Positions 1 to 6,221 are shown, counted from the first letter of the stretch. The stretch is 12,288 nt of DNA from CAZAJT01 sp964485585 (GCA_964485585.1 CAZAJT010000032.1:1-12288), one strand, 5' to 3'. Made by a program: numbers and translations. Notes: generated by a model not told the origin, from the sequence alone.

Positions 1-647
1 TCGAGGACTTGCGAAGAGAGTCCGCACGGTTTGTTGCTTCCCAGCTAGTAGACGGTATTGCGGTTGGCGGAATATCGGTGGGTGAATCGAAAGAACAGAT
101 GCAGGAGCAGTTTCAGTGGGTGGTAGAATATCTGCCGGAGGATAAGCCCGTACATGCTTTGGGGATTGGACATGCCGATGACATCATTGATCTCGTTGGT
201 TTCGGAGTTGATACATTTGACTGCGTCGAGCCGACAAGATTAGCGAGGATGGGCGCGTTGTACAATCTGCAAAGCACGTTGTCAATGCTGGTGGATCCTG
301 CCGCTCGCCAGCCCCAATTGTCGCGCCTCAGTAAAGCAACCAATGAGGCGGCTCCAATTGGTGCCCCCGGTCTCGCGTCACCCACCAGCAGATCAAAACG
401 CCAGAATCATATTGATATTAATAGAAGTATTTATAAGAAAGATTTGAGGCCGGTTGATGAGGGGTGCGAGTGTTATGTGTGTAAAAATTTCACGAAGGCA
501 TATCTTCATCACTTATTTAAACAGAAAGAACTATTGGGTTATTCATTAGCAACATACCACAATTTGTGGGTGATGGAGCGGTTTATGGATGGAGTGAGGG
601 AGAGGATTGAAAAAGATCAACTAATAAATTTTCAATTTACAATTTGA
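1..647 (+). CDS. tgt: Queuine/preQ1 tRNA-guanine transglycosylase, 3' part, with in-frame repeat insertion
   Basis: Tgt swaps guanine 34 of GUN-anticodon tRNAs for a 7-deazaguanine in queuosine synthesis. The frame is open to the left edge (first whole codon at 3), so the N-terminal half lies outside. Seen: DLRRESA, the substrate-loop stretch GGISVGE, FDCVEPTR (its Asp matches the catalytic nucleophile in the family motif FDCVLPTR), the zinc ligands CECYVC, and the later YHNL histidine. Between NLQ and the DINRSIYKKDLRP segment, where family members are nearly continuous, there are roughly 45 extra residues, largely encoded by the palindromic element at 297-383 (PAARQPQLSRL...). The frame is intact and all downstream zinc ligands are kept, so the enzyme is probably functional. 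The last codons and TGA lie in an AT-rich repeat. The next gene starts 90 nt later. Confidence 0.95.
   Translation, partial: EDLRRESARFVASQLVDGIAVGGISVGESKEQMQEQFQWVVEYLPEDKPVHALGIGHADDIIDLVGFGVDTFDCVEPTRLARMGALYNLQSTLSMLVDPAARQPQLSRLSKATNEAAPIGAPGLASPTSRSKRQNHIDINRSIYKKDLRPVDEGCECYVCKNFTKAYLHHLFKQKELLGYSLATYHNLWVMERFMDGVRERIEKDQLINFQFTI
297..383 (+). repeat. In-frame palindromic element, Tgt copy (87 nt, 29 codons)
   Basis: This copy is almost identical to 7322-7396 in trxB, apart from a 12-nt longer centre (GTAAAGCAACCA) and two substitutions. It is an imperfect palindrome: CGCCTCA pairs with TGAGGCG, and outside that CCAATTG pairs with CAATTGG. Both copies have the same orientation and reading frame relative to their hosts. 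The length is a multiple of three, so the host gene stays open. Confidence 0.9.
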
Positions 648-709
648 AATGTTTTAAACATTGAGTCATTAAAGATTGATTAAAAATTTCAAATTTTGAA
701 TTAGAAATT
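624..709. repeat. AT-rich AATTTCAAATTT-type repeat at the tgt 3' end
   Basis: AATTTTCAATTTACAATTTG covers the last tgt codons and its stop. ATGTTT/AAACAT forms a small hairpin around 649-661. AAAAATTTCAAATTTTG follows at 682-698. The same motif type recurs at 1486-1510 and inside fmt at 1902-1931. It could help end tgt transcription, but no GC-rich terminator stem is visible. Confidence 0.55.
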
Positions 710-722
710 AACCATAAGCGCC

Positions 723-731
723 TGTTACAAT
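723..731 (+). promoter_or_regulatory. Extended -10 promoter for the VIT-family gene
   Basis: TGT-TACAAT matches an extended -10 (TGnTAnnnT). It ends 6 nt before the ATG at 738, which puts the expected RNA start at or next to the start codon (leaderless). No good -35 box is seen. Confidence 0.6.
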
Positions 732-737
732 AATCGT

Positions 738-1478
738 ATGACATCGAAATCCTTCAATCTACAAAAACATCTTGAAGAAGAGCACAAGATTTCGCCGTTC
801 TCTACCTACTTGCGGGAGATTGTGTATGGGGGGAGTGACGGTATTGTTACGACGTTTGCCGTAGTTGCGGGTTTCACCGGCGCGCAGGCGCAGAATGTTG
901 GCGCGATGCCGATGATCATCGTGCTTCTTTTCGGTTTTGCCAATCTTTTTGCCGATGGTGTGTCAATGGCATTAGGAAATTTTCTATCTTCCCGCGCCGA
1001 TCAGGATGTGTATCGGAGTGAAAAAGATAAGGAGCGTCACGAGATTCGAACCAATCCGCGTCTTGAAAAAGAGGAGAGTATTGTTATTCTCATAAATAAA
1101 GGGTTTTCAAAGGAGCACGCTGAAAAACTCGTTGATCTTTATGCAAGCAATGAGAAATACTGGTTGGAGTTTATGATGACGCAGGAGCTTGAGATGGCAA
1201 ATCCGGAAAATGACAATCCGACACTCATGGCAACCGCCACCTTCGCATCGTTTGTCACTTTTGGGCTCATTCCCCTTATTCCATACATTTTATTTCGTTT
1301 CGATCCGAATGTATTTCCGCTTTCTGTAGCTGCAACGGCGTTAGCATTGTTTGTCCTTGGGATCTTGCGCTGGAAAGTGGGTAAACAGGGATTGCTGCGA
1401 TCAGTAGGGGAAACGCTCTTTATCGGTGGTGTTGCTGCGGTTGTCGCCTACTTTGTGGGAACGTTATTCAGGGTGTAG
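738..1478 (+). CDS. VIT1/CCC1 family Fe2+/Mn2+ transporter
   Basis: This 246-residue membrane protein belongs to the VIT1/CCC1 (DUF125) family, whose members move Fe2+ or Mn2+ out of the cytoplasm, usually against protons. The family start is clear: REIVYGGSDGIVTTFAVVAG (about 26-45), then a second membrane segment with FGFANLFADGVSMALGNFLS. A charged cytoplasmic stretch follows (about 85-158) with many Glu/Met residues (EKEES, EFMMTQELEM) that resembles the metal-binding domain of plant VIT1. Three more membrane helices complete the five-helix fold. Length is normal. The ATG at 738 follows an extended -10 by 6 nt and has no Shine-Dalgarno site. The gene is probably monocistronic, since the next gene (fmt) converges on it. 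Metal specificity cannot be read from the sequence. Confidence 0.93.
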   Translation: MTSKSFNLQKHLEEEHKISPFSTYLREIVYGGSDGIVTTFAVVAGFTGAQAQNVGAMPMIIVLLFGFANLFADGVSMALGNFLSSRADQDVYRSEKDKERHEIRTNPRLEKEESIVILINKGFSKEHAEKLVDLYASNEKYWLEFMMTQELEMANPENDNPTLMATATFASFVTFGLIPLIPYILFRFDPNVFPLSVAATALALFVLGILRWKVGKQGLLRSVGETLFIGGVAAVVAYFVGTLFRV

Positions 1479-1509
1479 GTTCGTAATTTTCAATTCTCAA
1501 TTTTCAATT

Positions 1510-1529
1510 CCTGCCTGCCGGCAGGCAGG
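1510..1529. repeat. Perfect 20-nt palindrome
   Basis: CCTGCCTGCCGGCAGGCAGG is its own reverse complement. It lies in the spacer between the convergent VIT-family gene and fmt, just after an AT-rich run of AATTTTCAATT-type repeats (1486-1510). It could fold into a strong hairpin in RNA from either strand, but no T-run follows, so a terminator role is only possible. Confidence 0.85.
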
Positions 1530-1554
1530 TACAATCAAATCCCAATTACTCAAT

Positions 1555-1685
1555 CACGAGTTTCGCACTTCCTGTCATCCTGAGGAGTGAAGCGACGAAG
1601 GAACTCTGAACTTGTTTCAGTCTCGCATTCGCGAGAGATTCTTCTCCCGCTACGCGGGATCAGAATGACAACTGCGAAACTCGTG
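1555..1685. repeat. Nested palindromic repeat (outer 13-bp inverted repeat around a REP-like core)
   Basis: Outer arms CACGAGTTTCGCA (1555-1567) and TGCGAAACTCGTG (1673-1685) are exact reverse complements. Inside is a core running from GTCATCCTGAG (1574) to CAGAATGAC (1669). The core holds two hairpins, TCTCGC/GCGAGA and CCCGC/GCGGG. The same core type recurs at 2082-2177 (inverted, inside fmt) and 4797-4862. It sits between two convergent genes, so it may also act as a two-way transcription barrier. Confidence 0.85.
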
Positions 1686-1691
1686 TCAATG

Positions 1692-2702
1692 TTAAATTCT
1701 ATAATTTCTTTGAAATGTTTCAAAATCAACTTCATTTCTTCCTTCAAGCTGTACTTTTTCCAAAATAATTTTTGCGTTATTCCACGATAATTGCGTCAGT
1801 TTCAATCTTTGCGTTTGAGTAGGGGAGGGGAGTGGTAAAAGAGTCCAGAGGCCGGGCCAAGGGTGGAGACCGCGAAAGAGATTGTAGAAGACTTTCGCGG
1901 GATTTGAAATTTTTAATTTGAAATTTTCAAAGGATTCGTTTTTGTTTTTCTCAAAGTAGTCGAGGATGGGAGGCGGGAATTCTGCGGGAATTATTGGTTC
2001 ATTTCTTACGAGTTTTTGGAATGTTCCAAAAGGAATGAAACCGTCGTCTTTGCGAAGAAGGCGAGTGTAGGTTGCTTCCTCGTCATTCTGATCCCGCGTA
2101 GCGGGAGAAGAATCTCTGGCGAATGCCAGATTTGATTCCCACATGCGTGGGAGATCCTTCGCTACGCTCAGGATGACACGTTTAAACAATTCAAAACCCA
2201 GATCGGTTAGCTTAACTTCCAAATCACTCCGTTTGTCGTCAGAGCGAATCGCAATTTTCTCCTGCGCGATGATGGGGCCGTGGTCCACCAGCTCATCCAT
2301 TTGCATAAGGGTGACGCCGGTTTGCGTATCCCCCAGCATGAGCGGGTATGCCATCGGTGAGGCACCACGATATTTGGGAAGGAGCGATGGGTGAATGTTC
2401 CAGAAACCGAAGCGGGGTTGCGCGAGGACGTCTTTGGGAATGATTTCGCCGTAAGCATACAGAAGTGCTAGATGGATGTTGGATCTTAGATGTTGGATCT
2501 TAGATGTTACCGGTATTTTATACTTCTCCGCGACTTTTTTTACCGGCGATGGAGTGAAGAGCTGCCTCCTCCCTACTCTCTTATCCGGTTGGGTGACAAC
2601 GAGTTTCACTTCAACTGGTAAAGTCACGTCCGTAATAATTTTATCAAGCAACCGAGCTGAGAAATCAGGGGTGCCGAAGTAGGCGATTGTTAATTTAGTC
2701 AT
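1692..2702 (-). CDS. fmt: Methionyl-tRNA formyltransferase with repeat-derived insertions
   Basis: Fmt formylates Met-tRNAfMet using 10-formyl-THF, for initiation. Seen: GTPDFSA near the N-terminus, the formyl-transfer signature NIHPSLLPKYRGASP with N102 and H104, and D140 in DELVDHGPII; these match the catalytic Asn-His-Asp of the family. The C-terminal domain is marked by LLRKDDGFI and LFRGLHPWPGLWTLL. At 336 residues it is longer than the usual ~310-315. Residues 176-207 (VILSVAKDLPRMWES...) are exactly one 96-nt REP-like element at the normal linker between catalytic and C-terminal domains. Residues 66-77 and about 258-267 overlap two AT-rich repeat types. The frame stays open throughout. 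TATAAG (2708-2713) ends 5 nt before the ATG, and there is no convincing Shine-Dalgarno site. The gene converges with the VIT-family gene. Confidence 0.95.
   Translation of the reverse strand: MTKLTIAYFGTPDFSARLLDKIITDVTLPVEVKLVVTQPDKRVGRRQLFTPSPVKKVAEKYKIPVTSKIQHLRSNIHLALLYAYGEIIPKDVLAQPRFGFWNIHPSLLPKYRGASPMAYPLMLGDTQTGVTLMQMDELVDHGPIIAQEKIAIRSDDKRSDLEVKLTDLGFELFKRVILSVAKDLPRMWESNLAFARDSSPATRDQNDEEATYTRLLRKDDGFIPFGTFQKLVRNEPIIPAEFPPPILDYFEKNKNESFENFKLKISNPAKVFYNLFRGLHPWPGLWTLLPLPSPTQTQRLKLTQLSWNNAKIILEKVQLEGRNEVDFETFQRNYRI
1902..1931 (-). repeat. AT-rich repeat inside fmt codons 258-267
   Basis: On the minus strand this stretch has two AAAATTTCAAATT-like units, read as FENFKLKISN. The same motif fills spacers at 682-698 and, more loosely, 1486-1510. 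It lies just before the conserved PWPG segment of the C-terminal domain. Confidence 0.5.
2082..2177 (-). repeat. REP-like element in frame inside fmt (96 nt, 32 codons)
   Basis: On the minus strand it runs from GTCATCCTGAGCGTAGCG to GATCAGAATGAC. It contains three hairpins: CCCAcgcatgTGGG, CTGGCattcGCCAG and CCCGCtacGCGGG. Relatives lie in non-coding DNA at 1574-1669 and 4797-4862. Its length is a multiple of three and it carries no stop in the fmt frame. Confidence 0.9.
2475..2508. repeat. Tandem GATGTTGGATCTTA repeat inside fmt
   Basis: The 14-nt unit GATGTTGGATCTTA occurs twice plus a 6-nt partial copy. It is read in fmt as part of TSKIQHLRSNIH (residues 66-77), just before the conserved AYGEIIPK. 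The same GATCTTAGATGTT words form the outer arm of the inverted repeat at 10384-10687. Confidence 0.75.
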
Positions 2703-2717
2703 AATATCTTATAGAAA

Positions 2718-2804
2718 GTATTTAGTATTTGGAATATAGTATTGAGGATATGTATATACTCCACTTGATTTCCCTAAATTCTAAATACTAGATACTAAAT
2801 ACTA
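2718..2804. repeat. GTATTTAGTATTT inverted repeat between fmt and the 2802-3323 gene
   Basis: The left arm GTATTTAGTATTTGG (from 2718) and the right arm CTAAATTCTAAATACTAG (from 2774) are imperfect reverse complements. The right arm supplies the TAG stop of the upstream minus-strand gene (2802-2804). The same arms flank the four-helix-bundle gene at 6177-6623. Confidence 0.7.
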
Positions 2805-3323
2805 TGGTAAAAATTCCACTGTTTTCTCAAACAACGGAAACAGGTTTTTTTCTACTGTAACGCTAATCACTTTTCCGTTCCGAGGATTCTTAATTTGGAA
2901 ATGGAAAAATTCCCCCTTCTCCCCTTTCTCCACCCGACTGGTAATTTTCTGATTTTTGAGCGTAACTTCTTGCGTTGCGAAGCGTTCGTTTTCTGAAGGA
3001 TCAAGTTGCAGGGTTTTTTTATCGCACAATATACTTAGTGCCCGAGTACTGTTTTGTGCAAATGAAGCAGAAGTAGTAGATTCTTTTTCTATCAGGAGGA
3101 AGGATGGGTAAGTGAAACGGAGACCGCAGTGCTTATTTTCAAAATTCATGAATGTAAGAGTAGGGAGAGCGGTTGGTTGATTTGGGGTCGGCGTGAGAGA
3201 CAAAACGAATTGAACAACCTGATTTTTTACTGACACTCCAGATCCATAACGGACACCCAGGATAAAGACCAGAATGACGATCAAGGCAATGAGAAAAAGA
3301 TACGGGAGCATCCTACGATTCAT
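2802..3323 (-). CDS. Membrane-anchored protein of unknown function
   Basis: I do not recognise this 173-residue protein. It starts MNRRMLPYLFLIALIVILVFILGVRYGSG: two arginines, then about 20 hydrophobic residues, so it is probably held by an N-terminal membrane anchor with the rest outside. A Thr/Pro-rich stretch (LTPTPNQPTALPTLT) leads to a small soluble domain rich in beta-type sequence (HCGLRFTYPSF..., GEFFHFQIKNPRNGKVISVTVEKN). An in-frame ATG 54 nt upstream is less likely, because TATAAT (3330-3335) ends 6 nt before the chosen start and the extra residues would lie upstream of it. The stop codon falls in an AT-rich repeat. The gene follows the same direction as fmt but is separated from it by a hairpin-forming repeat. 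Confidence 0.75.
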   Translation of the reverse strand: MNRRMLPYLFLIALIVILVFILGVRYGSGVSVKNQVVQFVLSLTPTPNQPTALPTLTFMNFENKHCGLRFTYPSFLLIEKESTTSASFAQNSTRALSILCDKKTLQLDPSENERFATQEVTLKNQKITSRVEKGEKGEFFHFQIKNPRNGKVISVTVEKNLFPLFEKTVEFLP

Positions 3324-3329
3324 AGGAAT

Positions 3330-3335
3330 ATTATA
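3330..3335 (-). promoter_or_regulatory. -10 box (TATAAT) for the 2802-3323 gene
   Basis: On the minus strand, TATAAT is followed by ATTCCT and then ATG at 3323, a 6-nt gap that suggests a leaderless transcript. No consensus -35 is seen. Confidence 0.6.
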
Positions 3336-3390
3336 CACTGGAGAAGATGAGAAACATAGGTAACACTTCTGTATCAAAACGAGTCGACCT

Positions 3391-4476
3391 ATGAAAGGCA
3401 GATTATCAGATAGTGGTAGTTATTCAATAACCCACAATCTTCCGTACTGGTTTTTGAGGAAAGCAAGACAGTATAGTGAAGAAATGGGAATAACAGAAAC
3501 TGCACAAACCAGACTGGCTATGCTTGAGTTTTCCTACCAGATTAAAGACGTAGCGGCAACTTGTAAAGCATTTAAACTATCAAGGAAAAACTTCTATAAG
3601 TGGAAACATCGCTATGAATTATCAGGTAAGAAGCTTTCTGCATTGGAGGATGTTGGTCGTGCCCCGCACACTAAACGTAAGATTGAGTTAACCTTCCATG
3701 AGGAGATGAATATCAAACATTTAAGAGAAAAGCATATACGGCTGGGGAAAAAGAAGTTACAGATTCTGTACAAGAAACAGTATGGTACATATATCTCCCA
3801 GCATCACATTCAACAGGTCATTGAAAAACATGAACTTTACTATGATCCAGTTAAAGCTTCAAAGATCAGGTCTAGAAAGAAACACTGGGGAGGAAAAAAG
3901 TTAAGGATTAATAACGTAAACACGACCGATTACATAACAGAAGAAAAACCATTCTTCTTCTGTACCGATACCATAGTCTTGTATTTACCCTATGGGATCA
4001 AACGGTACATTGTGACGGCTGTAGAGTGGGAAAAGAAGATTGCCTATGCTCGGGTATATACTAACAAGTCATCACTATCTGCTTTTGATTTCTTGATGAG
4101 ATTACAGATACTTGTTAATGGAAAGATTGCCGTTATTCTTTCGGATAATGGGAGTGAGTTTGCCCATTACTTTGATACTGCCTGTAAAAAGCTTGGAATC
4201 ATCCACATCTACACTCGTGTGAAAACTCCTAAAGACAATGCGGTAGATGAGAGATTTAACCGTACTATTCAGGAGGAGTTTATGGAAACTGATGAGTATT
4301 TTGAACCATTACTAACCCAAACAAATCTCTTTAAAGCAAATGAGCGTTTGACTGAATGGCTCATCTTCTACAACTTTGAGAGACCTTATCAAACCTTGAA
4401 ATATATGAGCCCTATCGAGTATTATTATTACAAGTTTCAGGTGTCACCTATCTACCCATCCATAACATACACTTGA
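3391..4476 (+). CDS. DDE (rve-fold) transposase of an insertion sequence
   Basis: This 361-residue protein has the layout of transposases with an integrase catalytic core (IS481/IS3-like). Residues about 40-100 carry a helix-turn-helix region with LSRKNFYKWKHRYELSGKK, the DNA-binding part. The catalytic triad is visible: D193 in FCTDTI, D252 in LSDNGSEF and E287 in PKDNAVDERFNR, with 34 residues between the last two. The C-terminus has the family-typical FYNFERPYQTLKYMSPIEYY. No stop or frameshift interrupts it, so it may be active. It lies head-to-head with the 2802-3323 gene, about 67 nt away, and contains none of the palindromic repeats that fill its surroundings, as expected of a recent arrival. 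I could not find convincing terminal inverted repeats. Exact IS family is uncertain. Confidence 0.93.
   Translation: MKGRLSDSGSYSITHNLPYWFLRKARQYSEEMGITETAQTRLAMLEFSYQIKDVAATCKAFKLSRKNFYKWKHRYELSGKKLSALEDVGRAPHTKRKIELTFHEEMNIKHLREKHIRLGKKKLQILYKKQYGTYISQHHIQQVIEKHELYYDPVKASKIRSRKKHWGGKKLRINNVNTTDYITEEKPFFFCTDTIVLYLPYGIKRYIVTAVEWEKKIAYARVYTNKSSLSAFDFLMRLQILVNGKIAVILSDNGSEFAHYFDTACKKLGIIHIYTRVKTPKDNAVDERFNRTIQEEFMETDEYFEPLLTQTNLFKANERLTEWLIFYNFERPYQTLKYMSPIEYYYYKFQVSPIYPSITYT
3391..4476 (+). mobile_element. Insertion sequence (only the transposase part delimited)
   Basis: The intact DDE transposase implies an IS. Its ends should lie in 3324-3390 and somewhere after 4476, but neither terminal inverted repeats nor a target duplication could be recognised by eye. 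The coordinates given are therefore only the gene. Confidence 0.5.
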
Positions 4477-4502
4477 CAAATCGAAAGGTGATGGGGTAGA
4501 AT
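4473..4502 (+). promoter_or_regulatory. Consensus-like promoter overlapping the transposase stop, reading towards rho
   Basis: TTGACA (4473-4478), an 18-nt spacer, then TAGAAT (4497-4502). The TGA stop of the transposase lies inside the -35 box. RNA would start near 4509, within the non-coding stretch that leads to rho. Confidence 0.5.
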
Positions 4503-4504
4503 AG

Positions 4505-4680
4505 GCTTGATCCTCCACTTGAGGAAGCAAATTGAAAACTTTTTCTAAACGCTATCACCAGTCCTAGGGTAAGTCCTACTAAGGATAATGAGATGGTATG
4601 AGCGATCGTCCGTGGACTTTCGACTCCATCTCCCCTTGCTTTCGCAAGGAAAAAGTTTCACTTTCCCTCATCCGGAGGAT
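4505..4680 (+). other. Hairpin-rich non-coding stretch between transposase and rho
   Basis: From 4477 to 4898 there is no credible gene. After the promoter there are stems GCTT..CCTC/GAGG AAGC (4505-4528), GAGATGG/CCATCTC (4590-4596 with 4626-4632), CCTTGC tttc GCAAGG (4634-4649) and ATCC gga GGAT (4670-4680), followed by a T-rich run. It may be a long rho leader, a small RNA, or the right end of the IS. It matches no RNA family I recognise (not tmRNA, RNase P or SRP RNA). Confidence 0.35.
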
Positions 4681-4796
4681 CTTCATTTTATTCTTTTTGT
4701 GATCCGATTGAATAGTTTCCGCGAGCATCTTATTATTTAAGGTTCTTCTGATTTGGTGCATTCATTAAGAAGTCAAAACTCAAAGGGTAAAAGATT

Positions 4797-4862
4797 GTTA
4801 TCCTGAGCGATTGCGAAGGATCCCTCGGGTTCTTCTCCCGCTACGCGGGATCAGAATGACAA
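4797..4862. repeat. REP-like element copy upstream of rho
   Basis: Runs from TATCCTGAGCGATTGCGAAGG to GATCAGAATGACAAC, with the hairpin CCCGCtacGCGGG. It is a shorter relative of 1574-1669 and of the in-frame fmt copy at 2082-2177. It ends 36 nt before the rho start. Confidence 0.85.
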
Positions 4863-4898
4863 CAGTTCTGCCTTTTGTATTACTAATTCATTTATCCT

Positions 4899-6176
4899 AT
4901 GTCTTTTAAAAAGTATCCTACCGATGAGAGCGATTCTCATGGGGATGATTCTTCGCTTGATGTTGATTCAATTCTGGACAAATACGAAGAGAAACCGATT
5001 ATGGCTGATGAGCAAATGAATGGTGCAAATGAAGAAGTTGGTGATCGACTCAGAGAAGATCTCAAGATGAGTTATGTCGCAAAAGGTATTCTTGATATTA
5101 CCTTTGGCGGATACGGGTTCCTGCGCCAGGATTATGTTATAAACCCCGATCGTGATATCTACGTGTCAACATCGCAGATTCGCCGGTTTTGGCTTAGACG
5201 CGGCGATGAAGTTGAAGGCTTAGCCCGTCCTCCCAAAGAAGGAGAGCGCTTTCACAGCCTCTTGCTCATTAAGAAAATCAATGGTGTCGCAATGACTGAG
5301 GAGGAAAGCAGACAGCGGAAAAACTTCGATCAGCTTACTTCTCTCCATCCAAACAAACAGATCAAGTTGGAAACAGAAACAACAATTCTTTCCACCCGTA
5401 TCATTGATTTACTTGCTCCCGTCGGATTTGGTCAGCGAGCACTCATTGTTTCCCAACCAAAGGCAGGAAAGACGACCTTTTTAAAAGACATTGCGCAAGC
5501 TATTGCGAAGAATTATCCTGATGCGATAATCATGGCAATTCTCATCGGTGAGCGCCCTGAAGAAGTAACAGAGTTGAAGCGATTTATCAAGGGTGAAGTT
5601 GCTGCGTCAAACTTTGATGAGTCGCCGCGTCAGCAAGTAAAGGTTGCAAATCTTGCGCTTGAGCGCGCGAGACGGCTCGTGGAACAAGGACATGATGTAA
5701 TTATTCTCTTGGATTCGGTTACCCGACTCGCCCGGGCATTCAATCTTTCTGTCACTGGTTCAGGGAGAACGTTGTCAGGAGGATTTGATCCTTCAGCGCT
5801 CTTTCCTGCAAAAAAATTCCTCGGCGCGGCCCGCAACTGTGAAGAAGGAGGGAGTCTCACTATTATCGGCACGGCGCTTGTCGGGACTGAGTCGCGTATG
5901 GACGATCTCATCTATGAAGAATTCAAAGGGACCGGCAACATGGAGGTGCATCTGGAGCGCAAATTTGCGGACCGCAGGATCTATCCGGCGATTGATGCGG
6001 AAAAGTCAGGCACTCGCCATGAGGAGTTACTGTTTGACGCTGATACCTTAAAGCGCATCACGACGCTGCGCCGAATGCTGGGGCTTCTGACTCCTGAAGA
6101 GCGCATTACGGCACTGATCGGCAAACTGTCGAAAGTGAAAGATAATAAAACGTTTTTGGAGAGTTTGAATAAGTGA
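4899..6176 (+). CDS. rho: Transcription termination factor Rho
   Basis: Rho is a hexameric RNA helicase that ends transcription. The 425-residue protein has a short acidic N-terminus (about 1-55) in place of the usual N-terminal helical domain. The cold-shock RNA-binding domain follows directly (AKGILDITFGGYGFLR, DIYVSTSQIRRFWLRRGDEVEG). The ATPase core has Walker A PKAGKTT (187-193), the GERPEEVTEL segment, Walker B VIILLDSVTRLARA with D272, the Q-loop GRTLSGGFDP, and the R-loop/arginine region KKFLGAARNCEEGGSLT. The tail GTGNMEVHLERKFADRRIYPAID is fully typical. No repeat insertion is present, unlike tgt, fmt and trxB. The ATG at 4899 has no Shine-Dalgarno site. A promoter at the transposase end could supply transcripts with a leader of about 390 nt. 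TGA is the stop. Confidence 0.97.
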   Translation: MSFKKYPTDESDSHGDDSSLDVDSILDKYEEKPIMADEQMNGANEEVGDRLREDLKMSYVAKGILDITFGGYGFLRQDYVINPDRDIYVSTSQIRRFWLRRGDEVEGLARPPKEGERFHSLLLIKKINGVAMTEEESRQRKNFDQLTSLHPNKQIKLETETTILSTRIIDLLAPVGFGQRALIVSQPKAGKTTFLKDIAQAIAKNYPDAIIMAILIGERPEEVTELKRFIKGEVAASNFDESPRQQVKVANLALERARRLVEQGHDVIILLDSVTRLARAFNLSVTGSGRTLSGGFDPSALFPAKKFLGAARNCEEGGSLTIIGTALVGTESRMDDLIYEEFKGTGNMEVHLERKFADRRIYPAIDAEKSGTRHEELLFDADTLKRITTLRRMLGLLTPEERITALIGKLSKVKDNKTFLESLNK

Positions 6177-6198
6177 GTATTTAGTATATAGTATTTAG
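6177..6198. repeat. Left GTATTTAG-type arm flanking the four-helix-bundle gene
   Basis: GTATTTAGTATATAGTATTT begins directly after the rho stop codon. It is an imperfect reverse complement of the arm at 6593-6623. Confidence 0.65.
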
Positions 6199-6221
6199 GT
6201 CTAAGATTTAAGGGTTTCGAT

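Noticed and set aside
113..385. Minus-strand frame whose peptide (RRDNWGWRAAG) also appears antisense to trxB near 7330-7390
   Set aside because: The shared peptide is simply the reverse strand of the element at 297-383 and 7322-7396. The sense frames belong to real enzymes.
1550..1790. Short reading frames on both strands across the fmt 3' spacer
   Set aside because: They consist mostly of the palindromic repeat at 1555-1685 and the antisense of fmt. No independent support.
2475..2508. CRISPR-like array from repeated words
   Set aside because: The copies are directly adjacent without spacers, and the unit is only 14 nt. It is a simple tandem repeat.
3324..3377. Upstream in-frame ATG extending the 2802-3323 gene by 18 residues
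   Set aside because: The TATAAT box lies inside the extension and ends 6 nt before the inner ATG, which also begins a normal membrane-anchor sequence.
3324..4700. Terminal inverted repeats of the insertion sequence
   Set aside because: Only very short partial matches (for example TCGACT) were found on the two sides, too weak to call ends.
4579..4761. 60-codon minus-strand reading frame between the transposase and rho
   Set aside because: No recognisable motif. It covers the hairpin-rich stretch and has no promoter or ribosome site of its own. Probably chance.
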